From: Dactylellina haptotyla
Taxonomy: Eukaryota; Ascomycota; Orbiliomycetes; Orbiliales; Orbiliaceae
Assembly: GCA_031310005.1 (NCBI GenBank)
Contig: CM062379.1
Coordinates: 7,006,001 to 7,070,000, forward strand
Direction: 5' to 3'
Length of the DNA: 64,000 nucleotides
Shown: positions 25,598 to 35,613 of the stretch, piece after piece
Layout: every line of letters begins with the position of its first letter
Position numbering within the stretch: the stretch's first letter is position 1
The notes under the pieces: generated by a model
Told to the model about the DNA's origin: nothing
The model's database searches: none
The model's input: the letters and a program-made list of their open reading frames with translations, nothing else
Position numbers and translations under genes: made by a program

Positions 25598-27833
25598 ATG
25601 GGCAAAATCAAGAAGAAGGGTATGAGGATACAATCTACGATATATTAATTGTACTTTTAGAATGTGCTACTAATCTCATTCTTCGACAATGCAGGAGCGG
25701 CAGGAAATGCCAAAAACTTCATCACCAGAACCCAAGCTGTTCGCAAGCTCCAGATCTCGCTCCCCGACTTCCGGAGACTATGTATCTTTAAGGGTACGCA
25801 ATCTCCCATCTATGACACTAGGTCACCATAATATGCGACAGCAATAATTGACAGTCATGTCACCACAGGTATCTACCCCCGCGAGCCACGAAACAAGAAG
25901 AAAGCGAACAAGGGCTCCACCGCCCCGGCGACCTTCTACTACGCCAAGGACATCCAGTACCTCCTCCACGAACCCGTTCTACAGAAATTCCGTGAACACA
26001 AAACCTTCAGCAAGAAGCTCTCCAAGGCCCTCGGCCGTGGTGACTTCTCAGATGCCAAACGCCTCGAAGAAGTCCACAAGCCCCGCATAAAGCTCGACCA
26101 CATCATCAAAGAGCGATACCCGTCTTTCACAGACGCAGTCAGAGATCTCGATGACGCCCTCTCCACCATCTTTCTATTCGCCAATCTACCCTCCAGCCGG
26201 GACATCCCCGCCAAGACGATCGAAACATGCGCCAGACTCGCAAACGAGTTCCAGCATTGGGTCATCCGTAAGCGAGCGCTGAGGAAGAGTTTCCTGTCCA
26301 TCAAGGGAATCTACTACCAGGCTGAAATCCAGGGACAGGATGTGCTCTGGCTCGTACCCTACAAGTTTGCGCAGAACGTTCTACTACCAGGCTGAAATCC
26401 AGGGACAGGATGTGCTCTGGCTCGTACCCTACAAGTTTGCGCAGAACGTTCCGGGAGACGTGGATTTCAGAATCATGCTTACCTTTTTGGATTTCTACAC
26501 CACCTTGCTCGGATTTGTCATGTTCAGGCTTTACACCCTCGAAGGGCTGGTGTACCCTCCCAAATTTGACAAGGAGATGGATGATAAGGGTGCCGGTTTG
26601 AGGGCCTTCATGCTAGAGAGCAAGAAGGTCGGAGCACTGGAGAACGGAGAGAGCAATGGCGTAGCCGTGAAGAAGGACGTGAGCAAGCAGTTGGAAACCC
26701 TAGGCGAGAAGATCAAGGAGATCGAAGACAAGCAAGAAGAGGACAATTCCCCTGCTGCGGCAATCGAAAACGGTGAGACGGTTAACGAGGGACTCGACAA
26801 GTTCACGGCCATCCCATCGAAAGACGGCACAACGACCGACATCCTGGAGCAGCCCAACGTGGACGCCGGCGAAGGAGGCAAGATGGCAAACATGTTCTCC
26901 GATTTCACAATATACCTCGCCCGGGAAACGCCCAGAGAGCCGCTGGAATTCCTGTTACGTTCGTTCGGATGTAGACGTATCGGATGGGACGCTGTGCTCG
27001 GAGAGGGATCGTTTACCACCGATGACACCGACCCGAGCATCACGCATCAGATCGTTGACCGACCGCCCATGGTCGGACTGCCGCCTATGCCTGCTGCCAA
27101 GGAAGGCGAAGATACGGAAATGGCGAACAATACCGCTAACGGGCAGAGAGGCAAAGTGCTCGGCCGAACGTACGTGCAGCCGCAGTATATCTGGGACTGT
27201 GTGAATGCCGGAAGGGTGCTCAGACCTGATGCATACGCTCAGGGAGCTGAATTGCCTCCGCATTTGAGCCCTTGGGTTAAGGCGAAGGATGGAGAGTATG
27301 ATCCTACCGCACCAGTTGCTGATGACGGCGAGAGCGACGAGGAAGACGAGGAGGTTGAGGATACCAAGATGGTTGAGAATGGCGAGAATGGAGTGGAGAG
27401 TGAGGATGGTGATGAGAGTGGTGATGATGAGTGGAATGGAATGACAACTGAACTTGCCAGCGAAGGCGAGGAGGAAGAGAGTGAAGACGATGAAGAAAAT
27501 GGCGATGTAGAGCTACCGAGCTCTGATGCTGAATCTGAAGATGAGGAAGCATCCGCACAGTTACAACACCAACGTGAATTGGAAGCTGAAGCCAAGGGTG
27601 TCGCATATAAGGACGAGAAGAAGTCGAAGAAATCTGAAGCCAAGAAACAGGCCGATAAGCAGAGGAAGCAGAAGGAAGATGAAATCGAGAGACAAAAGAT
27701 GATGATGACGAAGAAGAAGAGAAAGTTGTACGAGAGAATGGAGTACGGAAATAAGAAGAAGCAAGACGAGAAGGAGAAGCTCGAGAGTAAGAGGAGAAAG
27801 ATCGAAAGGGAAAAGAATAAGGGGAAGAATTAA
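25598..27833 (+). CDS. NOP7: Pescadillo homologue NOP7, frame interrupted by a 70-bp tandem duplication
   Basis: Exons 25598-25619, 25695-25793 and 25869-27833. Seen: the conserved Pescadillo N-terminal domain ([43 protein letters not shown]), a BRCT domain around [18 protein letters not shown] and [16 protein letters not shown], then an acidic stretch and a Lys-rich basic tail. Known role: with Erb1 and Ytm1 (PeBoW) it acts in 60S ribosome assembly and is essential in yeast. Odd: an exact 70-bp duplication at 26311-26450 shifts the frame, so the direct reading stops at 26393-26395 after 215 residues. The rest continues in another frame from the second copy. Removing one copy would join the conserved stretch on both sides. 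This may be an assembly error, a real lesion, or a segment spliced out. Confidence 0.9.
26311..26450 (+). repeat. Exact 70-bp direct tandem duplication inside the Pescadillo gene
   Basis: Bases 26311-26380 and 26381-26450 are identical over all 70 positions. The unit length is not a multiple of three, so it changes reading frame within a highly conserved domain. Flanking DNA is unique. There is no target-site or inverted-repeat structure to suggest a mobile element. Confidence 0.97.
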
Positions 27834-28231
27834 AAATGTTAAACAATGAAAAGTTACGGTGGTATATATTAAAGCTTCAAATCTGTATTATATGCTGTGG
27901 ATTGGTGTTGGGAGGATGTTTATATCACTGTAGAATAGCTTCCGTATGATCTTACCGGCATGTTATACAAGTAATTTAAAGGTTTTATTTTCGATCTATA
28001 GTTTAATCACAAAAGCAATAACCGAGTCTATAATTGTTATCATCAACCCTTAACCCTGAGCTCCATACTGGACAATAATAGTATAGCTCAACCTAAACCT
28101 AAGGTTTTCGTCCAAGTTGAGTTGTACCTCTCAACTTGTTGATTCTTCACAAAGGCGTATAGATACTAAAAATAAGCGAAGAAAGACGGAACAAACTGTG
28201 CAATAGAGCAAAAAGCTAAAAAGAAAGTTCA
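27834..28231. other. 3' flank of the Pescadillo gene, no gene seen
   Basis: AT-rich. At its right end there are two short A-runs (about 28210-28222) which, read on the minus strand, are T-runs suited to RNA polymerase III termination for the adjacent tRNA. Confidence 0.55.
28210..28222 (-). terminator. RNA polymerase III terminator of the tRNA-Val gene
   Basis: Two T5 runs on the minus strand begin about 10 and 18 bases after the tRNA 3' end, as expected for polymerase III termination. Confidence 0.7.
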
Positions 28232-28320
28232 TGAGCGTGCTCAGGATCGAACTGAGGACCCTTTCCGATTTTCACTCAGACGGTGTAAAGGAAAAATCAT
28301 AACCACTAGACTACACACCC
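28232..28320 (-). tRNA. tV(UAC): tRNA-Val, anticodon UAC, with a 16-nt intron
   Basis: Read on the minus strand. The acceptor stem GGGTGTG pairs with CACGCTC (five Watson-Crick and two G-U pairs), followed by discriminator A. The D arm holds an A-box-like TAGTCTAGTGGTTA; the anticodon stem TTTCC/GGAAA closes a loop reading TT-TAC-A; the T arm is CTCAG-TTCGATC-CTGAG and provides the B box. Sixteen bases sit directly after position 37, the standard place for eukaryotic tRNA introns. Total 89 nt (73 + 16). The mature tRNA would read GUA and, by wobble, other Val codons. No CCA is encoded, as expected in eukaryotes. The gene lies alone between Pescadillo and the RING-like/propeller gene. Confidence 0.9.
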
Positions 28321-28929
28321 AGGATAGTTCGAGAGGTTGAGTAAAGCTTAAATAAACACTTTTGGGAATTCTGTAAGAACGAAACCTTGTCGCGCACCAT
28401 GCGAGCAAAGGGGAGTAGTACATTTAGGAATGGTATGTGAATAAGTTCAATTCTATCAAAATGTATATTTAATTAGTAGTAAGGTATTTCTTAGATACAT
28501 CATTCAAATCACAACAATGTTGATACAAGCACAAATCGCTTAATATTTGATGAAATAAAATATATCAGAGATTTGACGCAGCAATGAATAGAACGTACAA
28601 GAGTGAATGAATGTAGGTTGTAAATCTGAAGTTCAGAAGAGAAGTGTATAAGGAATATTGGTGAGGTGAATGATGCTCAAAGATACTCGTATCAAATTCG
28701 TCAAAAGTGGTATCATTTTTTGCTAAGCATTACAATAGCGACAACCGGGGTATGGGGGAAATCAAATGCTTTTTCAAAATTTTAGAGGTCATGAGTGCTC
28801 GCAATTGAAAAGATTCGACTGTCGTTAAACGGAAAGGGAGAAAGGAGATATCTCAACGAGATCTTTAAAAAGGAATAAAATATGAAAGGAAAAGGTCGTT
28901 ATCCAGAAGCTCGGGGCGAAGTTCGCCGC
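28321..28929. other. Intergenic, no gene seen
   Basis: AT-rich spacer containing the tRNA 5' flank and the 3' flank of the next minus-strand gene. Confidence 0.55.
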
Positions 28930-31900
28930 TCACTCCCACGCAATACTCTTACTTAGTTTGGTCTCATCAAGCTCGGCGAAGTCTATGATTGTTACATCGC
29001 CTTTTCGGTCGACTATCACCAACCGATAACCATCCGGAGAAAATGCTATAGACGCAGCCTCTGTCATCTTAATGGCACCTTGAACTTTCGCCACCTTCAG
29101 ACATCTCGGTCTTCTACCTTCATCATTCACCAATCCGTGTGGGAAGAACAAAACCAAGACGTTGCCAGAGCGGTCGAGAGCTGCCAAGGATTCTCCGGTA
29201 GGAGATGGACAGCAACCATGGACTTTATCTCCAACGGCGTTCAACCGGGTCACTAGTCGTACTTGTTCCTGCCTTCCAGCTCCATCCAGAATGCCAATGC
29301 AGTTATCCACAACAATCGGCATGGCTCCACTTGCAACGCTGGTAACACACATCAGACGATTTCCCGGGAAGAATTTGACAGATGTGATCCCCTCAGCGTC
29401 GTGCGCGATATCAAGCTTTCGGGATGATTTCATTACGAGCTTGGGCGGCTGGGCAGCGAGGTCGTAGACGAGGAAACGTGGTTCTCGTAAGGTGCTGCAA
29501 GCAAGGTACACTCCGTCATCGGAGAAAGATAGGGTTCCCGTCGTATCGGTGTAAGGAACGATTATCTTGGTCAAATCAACCGGACCGGTTGCCCCGTCCG
29601 GGGCGGTATCCAAATGGTGGAGGACAATCATGGTTTGGTTCTTTCCGTGCTCCATATTGACAACTCCCAGTGCGATAGTGGAACCATCTCCAGACATAGC
29701 CTTTTTTATACAGTGTTAGCAAGAGTCCCAGTTGCAAATTTAGCATATAAACTCTTACCAGACACTTAATATCGTAAGATTCGGATACATAAGTATAGAC
29801 CGTTTTTCCATCTTCTCGCAGGTCGTGCACTTTCAGTGTGCCATTCGTTCCAGCTATGGCGAGAAATTGATCGCTACAGGCTGCCATTTGGTACTCAAAT
29901 CGTTTTTGCTATAAAAGGTATTTAAATTAGCTCTATTATGGTTTTTGTGTGAAGATTAGACGAATACCTTGCTCATGACTCGGTCTTCAGCAGATATGAG
30001 TCCATATTGATTAGAGAAAGGGCCGTATTCCCCAGTGCACTTTCCAGCACAGAGCAATTCAGGTGTTCTGTCGCTCGACAATATCGAAAACACTTTGAAC
30101 TTTTTCCTTTCCAAAAGTGCAAATCTGGTACAACTTGGAGCAATAGCCGTGGCAACAATATCAGCAAATCGAAGCCGACCACCAGTGGGTATGTGGTGCA
30201 CATATTCCGCTATGAAATGTTAGTATACTGAAGGTAACTAGAAAGTACATGAACTCAGAAAATATACCTTTATAGAAGGGGAAGTTCTTGTTGAACATAT
30301 TTTGCCTTCTCTCCTCTTGCTGATTTAACGGCGGTCGGATTACTGTGTTTTCTTGCGGAACTCCCTGATTTCTATCGATCCAGTTGGCGATTCGGTCATT
30401 ACGACCGATTCTTGGGGTTTGGTATTCCGTATTTGATGGACCAGATTCCTCCTCGTTATCTGGGTGACTAGTATTCGGCGAATTTATGCGAAGGGATCCC
30501 ATAGGGTATTTGGCTTTGTTGTTATCGACTGGAAAGCTTGGTGTCCTTTGTCTTACAGACGGAGAGTGTGATATGCCTTGGATAGGTGATGTAGATAGAT
30601 TTGCGCCCCCTCGTTGAGGGTACGAACCATATATTCCACCTCCCATGCCAGTATCTAGTGGTGCAGGTCGTTGAATCATTTTACCTCGAGATTGAACAGG
30701 TGAGTTACTTCCTGGCATTCTACTAGGAGACATAGTTCCTGGTTCAGTTTGGGCCCCTCCGTAGGTAGACATAGGACCCGGTCGATCTGGCCGGTCCGAA
30801 AGAGTTGTATTTCTCCGAATCAGCTGCGAAGTTGTTGGTATAGGTACTAAAGGCCCCATCGGATATGTCGGACTCTGGTTGAGCATTCTAGGGTTTCCTT
30901 GGCGACCTGGCAGTGAACGAGACATAAATGGAACTGTAAGGTTTTCTTCGCTGGCCGTATCTGTGATCGAAGGGTTGCGGGAAGTGCTTCTTGAGCTATT
31001 AGAATCGCTAAACAACTCGTCAGTATAATATTACCTCTAAATCAAAGAAAGCGATGAGATCTTACCCTCCAGAACCCCGCTGTGCTGTCCTCGGTCGAAC
31101 GGCCCCAAAAAGCTGCTCAAATGTAGACGGCGTATATTTAACCGATGGGTTGTCCCAAGGTAATTCTTTGGGAAACCCACCAGCACCGCCTCCTACTGTC
31201 ATTCCATCAGGTTCAACTTCTGAGGGTACTGTTGATCCGCCTATTTCGCTAGAGGCTCCATCCTCGAATTCGTCCGGGCCACCTGGAGAAGAGATCACAA
31301 CACTGAAACGATGATTGGTGTTCAAGACGGCACCCATCTCCATACGCTTGGCAGCAACTAGCTTCGCAACCCGTCTTAATTTATCGGCAGGTTGCTTCCA
31401 TTCTGTCACCCGATGGCAGCGAGGACACTAAACATCAATTGGAATAAGCATGTGTTACATTGAATTCGACAGGGGGGGTTGACTCACGATACTGCGTTGC
31501 AGTTCGGATCTAGCGAATTTCTCCGACATAACACAACCACATGTCATGATACCAAGATCATCTGAAGGTTTCCCATCTAGATCTTTGCATTAGCTAAAGT
31601 CTGTTGTATCCATGGTTGGAGTTCCCGTGTACCTTTTCTGCCTTCACACTCTAGCTCCATTTCAATCTCAGATAGGAAGGTCCGCCACTCATCCAAGTCG
31701 GCAAGCAGGGGAACTGATACGTTGGGCCGCGACCTAAAGCTCAAGGTAGCAACCTGTGAAGCAGTTTCTGGTTCGGGTTCTTGATACGGACTATCGAGCT
31801 CTTTTTCCGGTAGCTTGAATATACTCTGGTCTGTTTGGACCTCGCTTTGCTCGTCTAGCCTTCGCTTAGTTAGCATAACGGCGTGTGACCTATCCCGCTG

Positions 31901-33473
31901 TTCTAGAATCATTAAATAAAAGCTACTGTCCACATCCCAGTTTTTGAGCTCCGCATCAAGTTGTATCAGCGAGAGGACACCTTTCTGCATTAATATTGAG
32001 AGAATGTCGAACGCTTTGCAGCGAAGGCTGTTCTTTTTGGCTGACTTGACAACATTCATGGAGATCTCTCGGGCTCTCTTCAACGAACCATCTCCTAATG
32101 CTCCTATTACGAGTTGTTGAAGCAAGTCGAGAGATGAATACGCGAGATGCTGTGCATCATCAGAGCATTTCCTCACAGCGTCTGCATCTTTTTGGGTGTC
32201 TTCGGTTTCTGCTTCCTCAAGTAAAGAAAGCTGCCTTTCCATAACTAACTCAAGTTGCTCCACAACAAGTTCCTCGATTTCTTGTATCAAATGCAGGTTT
32301 TGCTCCTGAGCATCTGGTGCCACATCTTGAGATAGTTTGGCCCTTTTATGCCATTCTACCAAACTCCAGCTTAAATCGTCAAGGTCGATATATATCTTAT
32401 GCCAGTTAGTCTGGGTAGAGTCTGTTATATCTGGTTGACTCAGAAGCTCTCTTGACTTGCTAAGGATTTTTAACGGAAGAGTTTCAGATTCTTCGTCTGA
32501 TAGACCCGAAGCGCTTGTGATAATCTTATTGATTATTGCAGCATTCGCAGTCCGACTCTCTGGGAGGCTCGAGAGGAAGTTTCGAATATAAACAAGCAAA
32601 AAATCTTGGAAGGTTAGTACTAAGAAACGATCCCGTATATATCTGAACGGATACTGAGTGTCAACATACCTATATTCCAATTATAGATATCGCTCTCTCC
32701 TACATCCGTGCCTTTTCGCCGGTTCGGATCCGCAGCAATAGGTAGTTTCTTTGTCAGGTTATCCAAAAGTTCACCGTCTAGCGTCTTGAGACCGTGGAGT
32801 CGCAGCAGCCTGAGCCCGCAAACAAGAGTTCTTAATTGAAGCTCGCGGCAAAGTAAACCATGGTCGGTGTGGCTAGCGATCTGCCATCCGACGAAATCCT
32901 CCTTGGTTATGGTATCAATGATCTTGAGGAGTGTTGGCACGGTTACAATTTCGTCCAGAAACGTTGATTCTGATACGGTCATATATCGGCGCTGCAACTG
33001 TAGGATCGCATTTAATTGACTAACGAGATGATACACCAGGTGGATCTCCGATGGTTTAGGTTTCCTTAGAGCTATCAGGATATTACGAACGATAACGTCG
33101 ATATGGCGGCGACGGAAAAGGTTTGAACCGTTGGTGGTTGTCCTCCGGTGCGAGATACCATTTGTCACTCTAGAATTAACAGAGAGGGAGCTACCCCCCG
33201 AGCTGTTCTTCCTGACTGCATTATCTATCGGGTTATCATTCCGCGATCGACCTGATGATGCGGACCTAAACAAGAGCATTCAGTATGAGCGTCCACGATC
33301 TCGGGTGTTTAGAACGAAAGGCGGAGTCGCAGCAACTTACACCGACCGGTCTAGCATTGAGCTGATATATGAAATAGAACGGGCCGACAGGTCGGGCGGG
33401 GACTGATCCGAGTCGAGGTTGTTTTGAGGCAAGGATGTACAGCTAATCGGAAACCGTGGTGACAGAATGCAAT
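28930..33473 (-). CDS. Large unrecognised protein with RING-like Cys cluster and C-terminal WD-like half (at least 1,314 aa)
   Basis: Nine exons from the first Met: 33357-33341, 33265-32670, 32604-31633, 31582-31488, 31427-31066, 31007-30268, 30209-29968, 29908-29759 and 29700-28930. Frame is kept at every join. Coding-looking Ser/Pro-rich sequence continues upstream of that Met to an acceptor near 33474, so a further 5' exon with the true start is likely but not located. Seen: an all-helical N-terminal 530 residues; a short Cys cluster (C543-x-C545 and C561PRC564 plus His) resembling half a RING or U-box; a 250-residue Ser/Pro/Asn-rich disordered linker; and about 390 residues with propeller-like blades (LSFSDDGVYLACST, IAFSPDGYRLVIVD). 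Not recognised. It could be an E3 ligase-like scaffold, but the Cys set is incomplete for a classic RING. Confidence 0.78.
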
Positions 33474-35613
33474 CGCTGTATCACAATCCGCGAACGGGCC
33501 TGATGCTGGGGAATTGATGGGATTGCCGGCCCAATAAGGAAGACAACTGTCCAATCTCGTAACCAAGAAAACAGCTCTGCAGGTGAAATGCAGTGGTCCG
33601 AGTGATTGGTGTGGGTTATTGCCGTCCGCCGGGCTGAGTTTGGGAACGCTGCTGCATGTGCGCTACAGCTCTCTCCACCGTTGGTCGGATATCAAACCTT
33701 TGGGAGGGCCCGCGTTTAGAGCGAAATTAACGGGCGGAGGCTGCTAGCTGCCGTCGCTCTTACACGAGAAGTATGAATATATCTAAGCGATTATAAAACA
33801 TGGGCGAAAGTGTCGAGTTCTGTGACGTCGCGTGAGATAAGGACAGAGACTGAGTGACTGACTTGGGCTGGCCCCAGACCCCTGCTCGAGCAACAGAGCA
33901 AAGCAAAGGAAGTGATACAACAGAGATATTCGGAACCTCGGAACCGCGAGCTAAAGAGTTCTCTCCTATGAGAGGGGAATGTACGGCTGCTTCGGGTGCA
34001 GGATCGGCCAGTTGGAGGGAACGATATTATTTACTGCGTGTAAACGGATGAGGTGCATCGTTCGCTAGTACCCTTTGCCGCCCTCTGCCTCCAGCGTGTG
34101 AGCGATGGTAGGTGTATGAATGGCCAGAATTCGAAGGAAGTTTTGTGGGAGGAATCGGACTGGACCCCCACGAGACCCCGCCCACAGGTTCGAGACGGCT
34201 GTTCAGGACGGATTAAAGGTCGGTTGTTCTCTTTCTCTATCGATCTCCCGTTGGCAAAAAGACAATGATACCGAGAGTTTGTTTAGACCGCCAGTTGGTG
34301 ACCACAGCCGTCCCCCTCTTTCCAGCTCAGAATGCTAGTTCGCTAGGGATAATATCAGGGAGGAAAATTCCGCCTGCCCAATTCATCCATTTTCCGTCCG
34401 GACTCCTTTCGCTGGAGGCAACACCGCACGTGCCGAGACTTTGGGTTTCCTTCCTTTGCGGCGTCTCCCCAAAATCAACCCCATCAAAGCGGTCGAGCGA
34501 AAGAAGAACAGTACCAGCTCAGAAGCGTGTATCCTTGGCTAGCTGGATCGGTTAATCGGACCTGGTTTCGTAGTGGCAGCCAGAGAGTTGCCCAAGAGAG
34601 TCAACCCTTGGTATTAGCTTGGAATCTCTGCTGTCTTCTTAGATCCGCCTCCTCTTCCTCCTCCTCAGAACAGAAACGCCCCCAAAAACCTGGGTGAAAA
34701 TTGTAAAGAAGAGCGAGTAAATGTGCCTGATATAAGAATTCGAACATCAGACAGCATTCAAAATGCCCATGCAGTCCTTTTAAGCTTAAATTGAGCACAA
34801 TGTCCACGGACGATGGCGGGACGAGAGCTACATATACTAACGGCTTTGCCTGCTGCTGCCTGACGCCCGTCCGGCATCCCAACATTCGGCTGGCAATTAT
34901 TTCGACGCGTGGTCCTCTTTCTGGGAGTGAAATCTTATGCCATGCCGTACATGTTGCTGGGTTGCTTGCTTGCTTGCTGGGATCGAACGCCTCCGATCCG
35001 CCCGGCCTCGGTCTTTCTCGCTCTCCCGCCTTCTCGTTTGCTCGTCTGAGCGAGAGCCGCTGGCTGAATACATGCCGTGGGTCCCATCACGTGGGGCCAA
35101 ACCGTCCAAATGGTTTGCGAATCTGCGAAATTGGGCGAAAGTTAGTATGGGGACATGGCAAGTGTTGCGCGGACGTTGGCATGGGCAAGTCTCCCAACGC
35201 AGGCGGGCGGCCAATGACAAATTTTATCTGCAACGTTTGTCCGAATCACTTCGAGGGCTCGAACGCGAAAACTGCGAAAGATTCAATAGAACCCGGCTTT
35301 ATGCGTATGTAAGTAAGTAAATTATTCTGGGTCGGTATATGCACGGAAGCTTAGAGCATTGCTGCCTAGGACTTCCGCTCTTTATATTGGCCCGATTGAA
35401 ATCTATGTGGGTACCTCTTCTCAAGCTCCATGTTGCAGAGCTTCAATGCTCCGAGCTTCGGACGATATCGAACTGTCCAACTTACGTGGGAACCGTTTCC
35501 AAAAGTAGCCAACCATAAATCTACAACGAACCTTTGACTCACACGTGGTGACTATGAGCCTGCATGACTAGCCCTCGAAGCTTGAAAACCCCAGCTAGGT
35601 ATGAGCGCGCAAG
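33474..35613. other. Intergenic region, no supported gene
   Basis: About 2.1 kb between divergent genes. It includes a GCTT tetranucleotide run near 34961-34977 and a 173-codon open frame (34791-35312) without any recognisable feature. It must contain the missing 5' exon and promoter of the large minus-strand gene and the IleRS promoter. Confidence 0.5.

Noticed and set aside
27239-27846. Ser-rich frames antisense to the Pescadillo C-terminus
   Set aside because: They are the complement of Glu/Asp/Lys codon runs in the acidic-basic tail.
34791-35312. 173-codon open frame on the plus strand
   Set aside because: No domain, signal peptide, or splice context; composition follows the local GC-rich tetranucleotide repeat. 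It lies in the promoter region between two divergent genes.
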